A DNA stretch of 64,000 bases from Bacteroidota bacterium (GCA_018267625.1 JAFDYC010000012.1:1-64000); one strand, 5' to 3'; positions 44,426-53,419 are shown, numbered from the stretch's first letter. Notes: generated from the letters alone by a model not told the origin. Program-made: numbers and translations.

Positions 44426-45328
44426 CTAAAAAGAAAGTAGTAAAGCGGAAATAGTAAAGACGGCAAATAAGATTGATGCCAGTCCGTTGGTATTGGCAAA
44501 AGCCATGTTCACCCGACTTAGATCATGCGTTTTCACAATGAGGTGCTGGTAGAGCAGCAGGCCTGTGAAAATGCCGGCACCCAGCCAATACACGAAATGA
44601 AAGTCTCCATAAAAGCCAGCTATCAGCACCAGTGCTGCCGTGATGAGATGCAGCAGGGAAGAAGCTATCAGGGCACCCTTCAAGCCTAAGCGAGCCGGGA
44701 TGGAATGCAATTGCTGGCTGCGGTCGAACGCTACATCTTGCAAGGCGTAGATAATGTCGAAGCCGCCAACCCAGGTGAGCACCATTCCTGAAAACATCAA
44801 CGGCAATCCGCTAAACACCGGATGCAGGCAGAGGAAGGCGCCAATGGGAGCGAGCGAGAGGCCCAGGCCCAGAACCAGATGGCAGAGCGAGGTGAAGCGC
44901 TTGGTGTAGCTGTAAAAAAGGATGACGAAGAGTGCAACCGGCGACAGAAAAAACACGAGGCGGTTAATAGTTGCGGTCACTGCCATAAAGAGAAGGCAAC
45001 ACACCATCGTAAAGAGTAAGGCATGGCCCGGCTTGACAATACCGGCAGGTATTTCGCGGCTTGCCGTGCGGGGGTTTCGTGCATCATAATGCCTATCGAG
45101 CCAGCGGTTGAACGCCATAGCTGCGCTCCGGGCCAGCACCATGCAAAGCAACATTTTCAGAAAAATCACCCAGGGCCAGCCATGCCCGCGCTCCAGCATT
45201 CCCAGCACAAAGCCAATCAGGGCAAAGGGCAGTGCGAAAACTGTATGACTAAACTTAATCAGCGATAAATAATGCCCTATTTGCTGCAAGAGACTGGGCC
45301 TTTCTGATGGCTGGATGAGGGCGGACAA
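44426..45328 (-). CDS. UbiA-family prenyltransferase (MqnP/4-hydroxybenzoate prenyltransferase type)
   Basis: The 300-residue protein has about eight to nine membrane helices and the two Asp-rich motifs NRWLDRHYDARNPRTASREIPAG and YALQDVAFDRSQQLHSIPARLG. These bind the Mg-prenyl diphosphate. It attaches a prenyl chain to an aromatic ring in quinone synthesis. The first motif resembles the MqnP group linked to the futalosine menaquinone route, though other mqn genes are not in the window. It precedes dapB by 2 bases. Confidence 0.85.
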   Translation of the reverse strand: MSALIQPSERPSLLQQIGHYLSLIKFSHTVFALPFALIGFVLGMLERGHGWPWVIFLKMLLCMVLARSAAMAFNRWLDRHYDARNPRTASREIPAGIVKPGHALLFTMVCCLLFMAVTATINRLVFFLSPVALFVILFYSYTKRFTSLCHLVLGLGLSLAPIGAFLCLHPVFSGLPLMFSGMVLTWVGGFDIIYALQDVAFDRSQQLHSIPARLGLKGALIASSLLHLITAALVLIAGFYGDFHFVYWLGAGIFTGLLLYQHLIVKTHDLSRVNMAFANTNGLASILFAVFTISALLLSF

Positions 45329-45416
45329 GTTTCTGAATGGTTTTATTGGTGTTCTTTTTAGGGCATGAGCAATTGGGGAAAAAATTTGCCTTTACCTCAA
45401 TGCTGCCCCAGGTAGC

Positions 45417-45917
45417 CTACTCAACATCCGCGTCGAAACCTATACTCATTTTCTCGAGTTGGCCATTGCTCCAGATGATTACATTTTTCTGCTGATGCCC
45501 GTGCCGGTTGTGGCTGTTGAATTGCACCACGATTTCACCGCTGCCTCCGGGTGGGATGGGTTCTTTTGGGTAAGAAGGCACCGTGCAGCCGCAAGAAGCT
45601 TCAGCTCGGCTGATGAGCAGGGGCTCTTTGCCGTCATTACGGAATCGGTAGGCATATCGTACGATGTCGCCTTCTTTGATTTTTCCGAAAGAATGTTTCG
45701 TGTCTTCAAAAGAAATAATCGTCTTGGGCATGGCTTCAGCTTGCTGAACGCGTGGGTCCACAGCCGGTTCAGGCAGATGCTGATGGTTGCCGCCATTACC
45801 AATTCCATACTTATTAAACAAGGCTGTGCTGCTGACCCCGCTCAGTTCCACCAATGCGATGACGAACAGCGAAACGGAGGCTACTGTGAGGAGGATAGTT
45901 TTGAGTTGAGAATTCAT
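45417..45917 (-). CDS. DUF1573-domain protein with an N-terminal membrane anchor
   Basis: The 166-residue protein has an N-terminal hydrophobic segment (residues 8-28). It then has a DUF1573 immunoglobulin-like domain: FEDTKHSFGKIKEGDIVRYAYRFRNDGKEPLLI, AEASCGCTVPSYPKEPIPPGGSGEIVVQF. The SCGCT motif is diagnostic. The domain is periplasmic and of unknown role. It lies 88 bases before the UbiA-family gene and 42 bases after pepT on the same strand. Confidence 0.88.
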   Translation of the reverse strand: MNSQLKTILLTVASVSLFVIALVELSGVSSTALFNKYGIGNGGNHQHLPEPAVDPRVQQAEAMPKTIISFEDTKHSFGKIKEGDIVRYAYRFRNDGKEPLLISRAEASCGCTVPSYPKEPIPPGGSGEIVVQFNSHNRHGHQQKNVIIWSNGQLEKMSIGFDADVE

Positions 45918-45959
45918 GATTCCAATAAAAAATATGAACGACAGGAAGGCTATTCAGGA

Positions 45960-47207
45960 TTAATGTCCCGCCCAGACTTGTGCAAGCTGAACCAGAATTT
46001 CTACGGCCTTTTCCATGTCTTGCACACTTACATACTCCTGGCGGGAATGGATTCCCATTTCCCCTGTGAAAAGATTAGGGCAGGGTAAGCCCATGAAAGA
46101 AAGGCGGGAGCCATCGGTACCACCCCGGATGGAAATACGTTGTGCCTCAATGCCGGCCCTGCGATAAGCTTCCTCGGCATGTTTCATCACCTGTGGGTGC
46201 TTGTCCAGCACTTCACGCATGTTGCGGTACTGTTCTTTTACTTCAAACTTTGCTTGTGCTCCAGGGAATGCTTGTAATGCTTCGTCCACCAATCCGCGAA
46301 GACGATCCTCATATTGGGCCAGCATGGCGGTGTCGAAATCTCGGATGATAAATTCAACGGTTGCATTTTCCAGGCTGCCTTGTATGGAAGTAGGATGAAC
46401 AAAACCTTCACGTCCTTCGGTGCGTTCCGGCGCCCAAGAATCTTTGGGCAGCAGATCCACGAAATGAGCAGCCACCTTGATAGCGTTGACGAGCTTATCT
46501 TTTGCATAGCCTGGGTGCGCACTGACACCTTGAAAGGAGACGACAACCGCATCGGCAGAGAAAGACTCACCTTCCAGATGTCCTCGTTCACCGCCATCCA
46601 GAGTGTAGCCAAAATCGGCACCCAGCCGATTCATGTCCACCGCCTGTACCCCCCGGCCAATTTCTTCATCCGGAGTAAAGAGGATGCGGATTTTACCGTG
46701 TTTGATTTCGGGATGTGCCATCAGATAGGCAGCCAAATCCATGATGATGGCGACGCCAGCCTTGTCATCAGCCCCCAGCAGAGTTAGGCCAGAAGCTGTT
46801 ATAAGATCATCACCAATTCGTTCTTTGAGATAAGGATGTTGGCTCGCAGAGAGGATAATGGTCGGGTCATCGGGCAAGATGATGTCTTTACCATCGTATT
46901 GATGATGCAGTAAGGGCTTCACGTTCGTACCACTACAGTCTGGCGCGGTGTCCACATGTGCACAGAAACAAAGTACAGGAACCGGTTCCGGGACAGTAGC
47001 CGGGACGGTGGCATACACATAGCCATGCTCATCCAATGCCGCATCGGTAATGCCGATTTGATGCAATTCCTGCACCAATAATTGGCTTAGGTTCTTTTGC
47101 TTTCCCGTGGAAGGCTGGCTGGGAGAAGTGGGGTCGCTTTGTGTATCAATGGTCACGTATTTCATGAAGCGCGTAGCGGCGCTGTGCGGATATCCCTGTA
47201 TTGCCAT
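45960..47207 (-). CDS. pepT: Peptidase T (tripeptide aminopeptidase)
   Basis: The 415-residue M20 metallopeptidase has CAHVDTAPDCSG (zinc ligand H and D), GADDKAGVAIIM, TPDEEIGRGVQ and a C-terminal RGGTDGSRLSFMGLPCPNLFTGEMGIHSRQEYV. It removes the N-terminal residue of tripeptides. The open frame extends to 47249, but the promoter element TACATTTG at 47229-47236 lies inside that extension. I chose the ATG at 47207, which gives the RFMKYVTIDTQS start that matches the family. Confidence 0.92.
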   Translation of the reverse strand: MAIQGYPHSAATRFMKYVTIDTQSDPTSPSQPSTGKQKNLSQLLVQELHQIGITDAALDEHGYVYATVPATVPEPVPVLCFCAHVDTAPDCSGTNVKPLLHHQYDGKDIILPDDPTIILSASQHPYLKERIGDDLITASGLTLLGADDKAGVAIIMDLAAYLMAHPEIKHGKIRILFTPDEEIGRGVQAVDMNRLGADFGYTLDGGERGHLEGESFSADAVVVSFQGVSAHPGYAKDKLVNAIKVAAHFVDLLPKDSWAPERTEGREGFVHPTSIQGSLENATVEFIIRDFDTAMLAQYEDRLRGLVDEALQAFPGAQAKFEVKEQYRNMREVLDKHPQVMKHAEEAYRRAGIEAQRISIRGGTDGSRLSFMGLPCPNLFTGEMGIHSRQEYVSVQDMEKAVEILVQLAQVWAGH

Positions 47208-47228
47208 GAACCAGAAAAATTTAGGCCG

Positions 47229-47257
47229 CAAATGTACGGGATGGGGCAAGCAGGCAA
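47229..47257 (-). promoter_or_regulatory. Bacteroidota-type promoter of pepT
   Basis: On the minus strand TTG (47255-47257), 18 bases, then TACATTTG (47229-47236), an exact match to the -33/-7 pattern. The pepT ATG follows 21 bases later. It overlaps the rpsT terminator region. Confidence 0.72.
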
Positions 47258-47260
47258 ACG

Positions 47261-47284
47261 AAAAAAGGCCGCCAGGAGGCAGCC
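47261..47284 (-). terminator. Intrinsic terminator of rpsT
   Basis: On the minus strand GGCTGCC, 4-base loop, GGCGGCC (7-bp stem with one G-T pair) followed by TTTTTT. It lies 25 bases after the rpsT stop. Confidence 0.8.
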
Positions 47285-47308
47285 TCAGATATTTTTGATG
47301 TAGCAGGA

Positions 47309-47569
47309 TTAAGCCTGGGCGGGGGCGGAGAGCTTCTTAGTCAGAGCGCTCTTAAGGTTGGCTGCTTTGTTTTTATGAATGACATTGCGTTTGGCGAGTT
47401 TGTCAATCATTGAAATAACATTGGGCAGTTCCTGACCAGCAGCAGATGCATCTGTAGTAGCCAGCAGTTTGCGGATAGCATTGCGGGTAGTCTTGCCGTA
47501 ATAGCGGTTGCGCTCACGGCGTTTCTGGGCCTGACGTGCGTCTTTCTTGGTTGCTTTATGGTTAGCCAT
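47309..47569 (-). CDS. rpsT: 30S ribosomal protein S20
   Basis: The 86-residue basic protein has the S20 pattern: [36 protein letters not shown] at the start and [24 protein letters not shown] near the end. It binds 16S rRNA. It has its own promoter (-7 element at 47608-47615) and a terminator at 47261-47284, so it is a single-gene unit. Confidence 0.96.
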   Translation of the reverse strand: MANHKATKKDARQAQKRRERNRYYGKTTRNAIRKLLATTDASAAGQELPNVISMIDKLAKRNVIHKNKAANLKSALTKKLSAPAQA

Positions 47570-47607
47570 CGCTAAAGAGAAATCGTTCGGTTTAAATTTG
47601 CGGAGCG

Positions 47608-47615
47608 CAAAGGTA
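47608..47615 (-). promoter_or_regulatory. -7 promoter element of rpsT
   Basis: On the minus strand TACCTTTG, followed by CGC, matches TAnnTTTG exactly and lies 38 bases before the rpsT ATG. Confidence 0.55.
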
Positions 47616-47704
47616 GGGGACTCTTCTGAGATTCAGCACTAACTAAGCAGAAATTTTATCTGTAAGGGAGCTGAAGGGTTGCAATATGGATTCCCGAATC
47701 CATA

Positions 47705-48805
47705 TTACATGACTTGTGCAGAGTATATCTGCTGACTTTTCTTACTTAAGAAATCTTTTTCTGCTACGAACTTATCCAACTTGTCTTTGGGGATGCGCAG
47801 CCGGAAGAAATCTTCAGAGTAGGTATCTAATATGAACAGTTCATAGTCCGGATTCCATTTGTCAAAAAGGTTCTTATCAATTCCGAGTTCGCTGCAAAGC
47901 AAATCTTCATTCAGGGGTTCATGAATGCGGACGATGGCCATGTGCTCCAGCTCTTCCTGTGTGAATTGGGGTTTGGGTGGGGCCACTTTTACAATGGCTT
48001 GTCCGGGTTCTTCATTGCCGAATTTGAAATCATCCGGTAGGGAGCCTTGGGCAATGTAATCCTTCATCTTTTCGAAGATGGAAGCAGTGGCAACGAATGC
48101 TAATACGTGGCCTTGTGTTTCACGGGGTAAATACTTTTTGATATCCCAAAAGTTGTGGCTGCCTGTGCGGTCTATAGCTCTTAGAACGGGAGTAGGGCCA
48201 CTGTTATATGCTGCAACTACCAACAACCAGTCATTCAGTTGACCGTACAGAAAGTTGAGGTATTTCGCTGCTGCATGGGTGGATTTATACCAGTCTTTAC
48301 GTTCATCATGCTTACCGTTTACACGCAGCCCCATCAATTGAGCCGTACTGGCCATTAGTTGCCAGGGGCCTACAGCTCCCACCGGAGAAACAGCCTGATT
48401 ATTCAAAGCCGACTCAATGACAGCCAGATATTTCAATTCGGACGGAATATGATTACGCTCCAGGATATTCTCAATTAATGAGAATTTATTCCGGGCTCTT
48501 GTCTCAACGGTACTCAGGGTTCTGTTGTGTGTACCGAGATATTTCCGGACAAATCCGTTTACGTATTCAGTCTTATCACCAAAATAAGACTTCTGACCCG
48601 CTAGGGGAACTCCACGAAAGGGTTCAACCGTAGTCGCAGGCAGGATGCCGGCAATAGGCTTTCCATTCGTTCGGGCACCTGTGACTATGCTGTCATTTTT
48701 TATGACTCTTGCAGGTGCCTGAAAAGTGAGAGGCTTCGATGACTGAGCCATGGACAAGGAGCCCATGAGCATGAAAGCCGACACAAAAAATCCCTTCAAT
48801 TGCAT
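47705..48805 (-). CDS. Lytic transglycosylase (SLT/MltD-like)
   Basis: The 366-residue protein has a signal peptide (MQLKGFFVSAFMLMGSLSMAQ) and a transglycosylase domain with catalytic Glu in VIESALNNQAVSPVGAVGPWQLM, then AAYNSGPTPVLRAI, the family YNxG motif. A C-terminal extension after about residue 250 (IHEPLNEDLLCSELGIDKNLFDKWNP) is common in Bacteroidota members. It cleaves peptidoglycan in the periplasm. The frame extends to 48859, but 48805 gives the signal peptide. Confidence 0.88.
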   Translation of the reverse strand: MQLKGFFVSAFMLMGSLSMAQSSKPLTFQAPARVIKNDSIVTGARTNGKPIAGILPATTVEPFRGVPLAGQKSYFGDKTEYVNGFVRKYLGTHNRTLSTVETRARNKFSLIENILERNHIPSELKYLAVIESALNNQAVSPVGAVGPWQLMASTAQLMGLRVNGKHDERKDWYKSTHAAAKYLNFLYGQLNDWLLVVAAYNSGPTPVLRAIDRTGSHNFWDIKKYLPRETQGHVLAFVATASIFEKMKDYIAQGSLPDDFKFGNEEPGQAIVKVAPPKPQFTQEELEHMAIVRIHEPLNEDLLCSELGIDKNLFDKWNPDYELFILDTYSEDFFRLRIPKDKLDKFVAEKDFLSKKSQQIYSAQVM

Positions 48806-48952
48806 GTTAGTTGGTCGTCGTTTTTTGTGTTGAACAGCAAATGCTAGGCTGCTGTACAACGGCGGTCAAATCATGCAACCCTTCTGTTCAAGAAGAGGCC
48901 GCTAAAAACAAGTGGGCTATCAAACACGCCCGATAGAAACAGTGGGAAAGAA

Positions 48953-49192
48953 TTACGACTTAGTCGTATCGGCAGAGGCCGTGCGATCTTTCTCGGTTGC
49001 GCCGTTTTCGATTTCTTTTTTCACCCCGTCTTTAGCATCGTTGAATTCACGAATGCCTTTACCAATGCCACGGGCCAGTTCGGGAATCTTGCGACCACCG
49101 AAGAGGACTAATACTGCTAACAGCAGCCAAATCCATTCTCCACCACCCGGCATGGACAGAAGAAATTGCGGAACGACGTTGAGGGGTGCCAT
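48953..49192 (-). CDS. tatA: Sec-independent protein translocase TatA/E
   Basis: The 79-residue protein has the TatA layout: one membrane helix with GGGEWIWLLLAVLVLFGGRKIPELARGIGKGIREF, then an acidic and basic amphipathic tail. Tat exports folded proteins. tatC is not in the window, so the partner lies elsewhere. I chose the ATG at 49192; the frame stays open to 49264. Confidence 0.9.
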   Translation of the reverse strand: MAPLNVVPQFLLSMPGGGEWIWLLLAVLVLFGGRKIPELARGIGKGIREFNDAKDGVKKEIENGATEKDRTASADTTKS

Positions 49193-49354
49193 GTGTTTAC
49201 CTTTTTTAAAAACGATGCCGAACAAAGATACAGAAACACCAGATTGCTCTGTCTGTGTGTACACATATTAACACCCTTCTTAACGCCTCAATATTGATGA
49301 TTTTTACCTCAATGTCTTGAATTAATTCATTGAAGAACAAATAGATATAGCCAT

Positions 49355-50431
49355 TCATTCGGTTTTCAGCACCAGGCCTTTTGTATAGCTCCGCCAACGT
49401 TCAATAGCGGCCTCTATATCCTCAGGCAACTCCGACTTAAAGCACATCTTTTCACCTGTTTCCGGATGTACAAAACCCAGCTCTTTTGCATGTAGTGCCT
49501 GCCGGGGAATCAGGGCCAGGGTATTTTCTACAAACTGCTTGTATTTTGAAAAAACAGTGCCTTTCACGATTCGGTCGCCACCGTAAGTTCGGTCGCCAAA
49601 CAGTGGATGCCCGATGCTCTGCATATGTACCCGGATTTGGTGGGTTCGCCCTGTTTTGAGTTGTAATTCCACCAGGCTGACATAGCCAAACCGTTCCAGT
49701 ACCCGATAATCCGTGATGGCCTCTTTGCCATGCTCACCATCCGGGTATGCTGCAAATATTTTCCGGAAACGCTGGTGCCTGCCAATATGCGACTCAATAC
49801 GCCCTTCTTCCGCCTCCATATCTCCCCATACCAAGGCCACATAGCGCCTGTGCACCGTATGTGCCTTAAACTGAGCTGCCAGCTTCATCATCGCCTGCTC
49901 GGTCTTCGCGATGAGCAGCAAACCACTGGTGTCTTTGTCTATACGGTGTACAAGGCCTACCCGGGGCAGCGTTGCTTCCGGGCCTTCGTGCTGTTGCAAA
50001 TACCAGGCTAGCCCATTCACTAGCGTGCCGCGATAATTACCACATCCGGGATGCACCACCAGTCCGGCTGGCTTGTTGACAACAATGACGGCGTCATCCT
50101 CATACTTGATATTGAGTGGGAGTTGCTCGGGAATAATCTCACTCAGGTCCGGGCGGCGGGTTTCCAGCACGATGATCTCATCGCCCGGACGCACCTTATA
50201 ATTAGCTTTTACTGTTGTCCCGTTTACCGTGATGTTTCCTTCTTCCAGTGCCTGCTGCACCTTGTTGCGGGTCGCTCCTTCGATGCGCGTCATCAGGAAC
50301 TTATCTATGCGCAGCAGTTCCTGCCCTTTATCGGCACGGATGCGCATGCGCTCGGCCTGCTCAGTAGGAGCCTCTGGCTCTCCCGACTCGTCTTCCCAGT
50401 CTTCTGTTTCTTCAATAAATGCATCAGGCAT
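49355..50431 (-). CDS. rluD: RluD-type 23S rRNA pseudouridine synthase
   Basis: The 358-residue protein has an S4 RNA-binding domain (about 40-90: LLRIDKFLMTRIEGATRNKVQQALEEGNITVNG) and the catalytic domain with HRIDKDTSGLLLIAKTE, where the Asp is the nucleophile, then KTGRTHQIRVHMQSIGHPLFGD. It forms pseudouridines in 23S rRNA. The frame extends to 50611, but a -7 element (50437-50444) and the protein start favour the ATG at 50431. There is an acidic stretch at residues 3-25 or so. Confidence 0.93.
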   Translation of the reverse strand: MPDAFIEETEDWEDESGEPEAPTEQAERMRIRADKGQELLRIDKFLMTRIEGATRNKVQQALEEGNITVNGTTVKANYKVRPGDEIIVLETRRPDLSEIIPEQLPLNIKYEDDAVIVVNKPAGLVVHPGCGNYRGTLVNGLAWYLQQHEGPEATLPRVGLVHRIDKDTSGLLLIAKTEQAMMKLAAQFKAHTVHRRYVALVWGDMEAEEGRIESHIGRHQRFRKIFAAYPDGEHGKEAITDYRVLERFGYVSLVELQLKTGRTHQIRVHMQSIGHPLFGDRTYGGDRIVKGTVFSKYKQFVENTLALIPRQALHAKELGFVHPETGEKMCFKSELPEDIEAAIERWRSYTKGLVLKTE

Positions 50432-50436
50432 AAGCG

Positions 50437-50444
50437 CAAAATTA
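50437..50444 (-). promoter_or_regulatory. -7 promoter element of rluD, possibly leaderless
   Basis: On the minus strand TAATTTTG matches TAnnTTTG and is followed 6 bases later by the rluD ATG, the same spacing as for the thiolase gene. No TTG is seen at the expected upstream distance, so confidence is moderate. Confidence 0.5.
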
Positions 50445-50581
50445 GAAGGGCTTCTCAGCCGGCCCGAATCTGCTGATTGAATTGCTAAAGATGTACCGTA
50501 CACCCCTCTCACAAACGAAGGCATATTTTGAGTTCGGAGTTTATATTTTGTCAGCTTCAGAGCCCTGATGCACGTCCCTTT

Positions 50582-50610
50582 CAGCCTGTCCTGAGCTGAC
50601 TCAATCATCA
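50582..50610 (+). repeat. Decayed copy D of the palindromic repeat
   Basis: CAGCCTGTCCTGAGCTGACTCAATCA shares CAGCCTGTCCTGA with copy C. The rest has diverged, though TGAG-CTGA-CTCA still pairs. It lies in the gap upstream of the small secreted-protein gene. Confidence 0.4.
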
Positions 50611-50680
50611 ATACATTTTGCCGGACCTGCTCATGGGAATGTCGGGCGCTTTCGATTGAGCCGGATGTTGTTTGCAGCTT

Positions 50681-50700
50681 AACAAGGTTTTGGCCTTGTT
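50681..50700 (+). repeat. Hairpin upstream of the small secreted-protein gene
   Basis: AACAAGG, 6-base loop TTTTGG, CCTTGTT forms a perfect 7-bp stem about 60 bases before the ATG at 50761. It could be a regulatory structure or the end of an upstream transcript. No T-run follows. Confidence 0.4.
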
Positions 50701-50760
50701 TAGTCAGGCGCTGCTAAACCTTCTACTTTTTCCTGTGTCAATTCCCCATAACCCACTAAA

Positions 50761-51087
50761 ATGAAACCAATCATGAAAAAGTTTCTGATTGCCCTGCTCA
50801 GCCTTTCCTTTCTGACCACGGGCTTTGCGCAAGCGCATAACCAAAGCATCCGCCAGCGCCAGCAACAGCAGCAACGCCGGATTGCTCAGGGAATCAATAA
50901 TGGATCGCTGACTCCCCGCGAAGCGGAACATCTCGAAAACCAACAGGCCCGGATTCAAAGCAATAAACGAATGGCGCGTGCTGATGGGAAAATCACCCGG
51001 ATAGAACGGGTACAACTGAATCGCGAACAAGCTCATGCCAGCCGCAATATCTACGCATTGAAACACAACAATCGCAGAGTCCGCTAA
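50761..51087 (+). CDS. Small secreted basic protein of unknown function
   Basis: The 108-residue protein has a signal peptide (MKKFLIALLSLSFLTTGFAQ, starting at M1 or M5). The mature part is basic and rich in Gln, with LTPREAEHLENQQARIQ and RMARADGKITRIERVQLNREQAHASRNIYALKHNNR. The same pattern occurs in secreted proteins of several phyla without known function; a calcium or nucleic-acid role would be a guess. A strong terminator follows at 51117-51143. Confidence 0.78.
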   Translation: MKPIMKKFLIALLSLSFLTTGFAQAHNQSIRQRQQQQQRRIAQGINNGSLTPREAEHLENQQARIQSNKRMARADGKITRIERVQLNREQAHASRNIYALKHNNRRVR

Positions 51088-51116
51088 AGCCTGCCCCTAA
51101 CCCAGATCACTACATG

Positions 51117-51143
51117 GAGGCTGCCGTTCAGGCGGCCTCTTTT
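51117..51143 (+). terminator. Intrinsic terminator of the small secreted-protein gene
   Basis: GAGGCTGCC, 5-base loop, GGCGGCCTC (9-bp stem with one T-G pair), then TTTT. It starts 29 bases after the stop codon. Confidence 0.82.
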
Positions 51144-51416
51144 GTCATTGGGCATTCATCAAAAAAATAAATTTGAATCAGGCTCCAACGTTTCCCCCAA
51201 TTTTAGCGTCTTCTTTATTTCAATGGAATCATAAGGCAGGGAACGCTCTTCGGATAACTCTTTAAAAACCGTTGAATTCTGCATTCCTACCCTATCATTG
51301 CAAGCCTTTCTGAAAAGAAAAACCTAAAAAGCTGCTTATAGCATCTATACTTCTACGCTAACACATTGCCGGAACTCTTTACTCCTGTGGGAGTCCGGTA
51401 AAGTCAACCAAGAAGT
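51144..51416 (+). other. Upstream region of the ECF sigma factor gene
   Basis: These 273 bases hold no gene. The last 50 bases carry an inverted repeat with ACTCC at 51381-51385 and GGAGT at 51390-51394, 18 bases before the start codon. The promoter was not identified. Confidence 0.45.
51369..51398 (+). repeat. Inverted repeat 18 bases before the ECF sigma factor start
   Basis: The inner stem ACTCC/GGAGT has a TGTG loop. It is flanked by CCGG at 51369-51372 and 51395-51398, which can also pair with a bulge. It lies in the leader next to the ATG at 51417 and could affect translation or bind a regulator. Confidence 0.45.
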
Positions 51417-52001
51417 ATGCAACACACCCAGCAGCTCAGCGATGCGGCCCTAATTTCCCAATATCAGGCCGGCAGCAACGAGGCCATCGAGACACTCATT
51501 GCCCGCAACAAAGACCGTATGTACACCTCTATTTACATGCTCGTCAAAGACCACTATCTGGCAGAAGATATTTTTCAGGAAAGCTTTCTGAAAATCATCC
51601 GCACCATCCAGAGCGGCCAGTATTCTGAGCAGGGCAAATTCCTGCCCTGGGCCTTACGTGTGGCGCACAACCTCTGCATGGACCACTTTCGCCGTGTGCG
51701 GCAGCATACCCCTGTCACCACTGCTGATGGCCGGGAAATCCTAGAGTTGCTGCCCCTTGCCCACCAAAATGGAGCTGAACGAATGGAACAACGGCAGACT
51801 CATCAGAGCGTCCGTGCACTCATCGAACAATTGCCCGAAGAGCAGCGCGAAGTAGTGAGCCTACGCATCTATGCCGAGCTTTCATTCAAAGAAATAGCCG
51901 TTGTCACCCAGGTCAGCATCAATACAGCTTTGGGCCGTATGCGTTATGGCCTCATCAACCTTCGGAAAATGATTCAGGAACAAAAGTTGGTCTTACGGTA
52001 G
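51417..52001 (+). CDS. RNA polymerase ECF sigma factor
   Basis: The 194-residue protein has sigma region 2 (AEDIFQESFLKIIRTIQSGQY with DIFQESF, and PWALRVAHNLCMDHFRRVR) and region 4 (QLPEEQREVVSLRIYAELSFKEIAVVTQVSINTALGRMRYGL), as in ECF sigma factors. It would direct RNA polymerase to a small regulon. No anti-sigma gene is adjacent, since the next gene is alanine dehydrogenase on the other strand. The leader upstream carries an inverted repeat that may be regulatory. Confidence 0.92.
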   Translation: MQHTQQLSDAALISQYQAGSNEAIETLIARNKDRMYTSIYMLVKDHYLAEDIFQESFLKIIRTIQSGQYSEQGKFLPWALRVAHNLCMDHFRRVRQHTPVTTADGREILELLPLAHQNGAERMEQRQTHQSVRALIEQLPEEQREVVSLRIYAELSFKEIAVVTQVSINTALGRMRYGLINLRKMIQEQKLVLR

Positions 52002-52088
52002 CACTTGCACCGGTATTAGTTCCCTGCCTTTGTGCTCATTGTTTGTAAGGCTTCAGCAATACCAGGAGGCTTTCCTCGATTTGCTTCC

Positions 52089-53324
52089 TCAGGATTGGGA
52101 GGTGAGTAATAAGTCGAGGTCTGTGTATTTAATCCCGAAATGACGAGCAATGCTGGCGCTGGTCACACAGCCTTTATATAGATATACTCCATTGCGGATG
52201 CCAGGTTTCATCTGAATCAGGTTTTCGACGCCGCCACTGTCTGCCGTCTCCAGGAGAATAGGCATGAGCACATTGCTGATAGCCCGTGATGCTGTCCGCG
52301 AGACACCCGAAGCAATATTGGGCACGCAATAGTGAATCACATCATACTTCTTAAAGATGGGGTGTTCATGTGTGGTTGTCATAGAGGTCTCAAAGCAACC
52401 ACCCCGATCAATGCTCACGTCAACAATCACTGAACCAGCCTTCATGTTTTGCACCATCTCGTCGGTCACTATTACCGGTGCCATCCCACCCACAGGTTTT
52501 ACGGCACCCACGGCCACATCGGCAGTTGCCAGTTCATCGGCAAGAGTCTTGGGTTCGATCACGGAGGTGTAAAGCCGGTGGCCTACATTATTTTGAAGGC
52601 GCATCAGCCGGTATATTGAATTGTCGAACACGCGCACAACGGCTCCGAGGCCTAAGGCGGTGCGGGCTGCAAATTCGCCTACGACACCCGCGCCGATGAT
52701 GACCACCACTGCTGGCGGCACACCCGAAATTCCTCCGAGCAAGATGCCCTTCCCCTGGTGCACATTACTCAGGTATTGGGCTGCGGTAAGGATTGCTGAA
52801 GAGCCGGCAATCTCACTCATTGAACGGACAATCGGATAGTTGCCGGAATCATCTTTGATGCTCTCAAAGGAAATGGCTATGATTTTTTTGTGCATCAGGG
52901 CCTGTACCATTTCCGACTTCATCAGCGGGATATGAATTGGCGAAAAGACCACCTGGTTTGGCTGTAGCCAGGCTAATTCTTCCATTGAAACAGGCCCGCT
53001 CTTGATAATGGCATGGGCGCGATATACTTCCGCCTTTTCATACACGATTCGGGCGCCGGCGTTGCTGTAGTCAATGTCGAAATAAAACGAGCCTTCTCCT
53101 GCCCCATGCTCTACGCACACGTCATGTCCGTTGCTCACCAGCACCGATACCGATTCTGGTGTCAGGGCTACCCGTGCTTCCTGAAAGCCACTTTCTTTAG
53201 GGATACCTATGAAGATCTGTTTTTTCCTGGGTGGAATTTCCAGCGTCTCTTCTAAAGGTGAATACGATAATGATGGAGAAACGAAAGGTCGTTTCGCGGA
53301 ACCTCTTTCCACAAGAGCACACAA
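52089..53324 (-). CDS. ald: Alanine dehydrogenase
   Basis: The 411-residue protein has the AlaDH/PNT fold: GIPKESGFQEARVALTPESV (substrate and catalytic Lys/Arg region), VVVIIGAGVVGEFAARTALGLGA (NAD binding) and GSVIVDVSIDRGGCFETS. The N-terminus carries an extra 35 or so residues before the core, which is usual in Bacteroidota alanine dehydrogenases, so I kept 53324. It interconverts alanine and pyruvate. The homologous pntAA gene is 1.8 kb away. Confidence 0.88.
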   Translation of the reverse strand: MCALVERGSAKRPFVSPSLSYSPLEETLEIPPRKKQIFIGIPKESGFQEARVALTPESVSVLVSNGHDVCVEHGAGEGSFYFDIDYSNAGARIVYEKAEVYRAHAIIKSGPVSMEELAWLQPNQVVFSPIHIPLMKSEMVQALMHKKIIAISFESIKDDSGNYPIVRSMSEIAGSSAILTAAQYLSNVHQGKGILLGGISGVPPAVVVIIGAGVVGEFAARTALGLGAVVRVFDNSIYRLMRLQNNVGHRLYTSVIEPKTLADELATADVAVGAVKPVGGMAPVIVTDEMVQNMKAGSVIVDVSIDRGGCFETSMTTTHEHPIFKKYDVIHYCVPNIASGVSRTASRAISNVLMPILLETADSGGVENLIQMKPGIRNGVYLYKGCVTSASIARHFGIKYTDLDLLLTSQS

Positions 53325-53419
53325 TTTGGCTGAAAATACAAAGCCTTTCGCGAATCATCCCGAAATCTGAAACTCTTGCTAAGATGACCGTATCCCTAAA
53401 GCTGGAAAACCTGCGGCGC

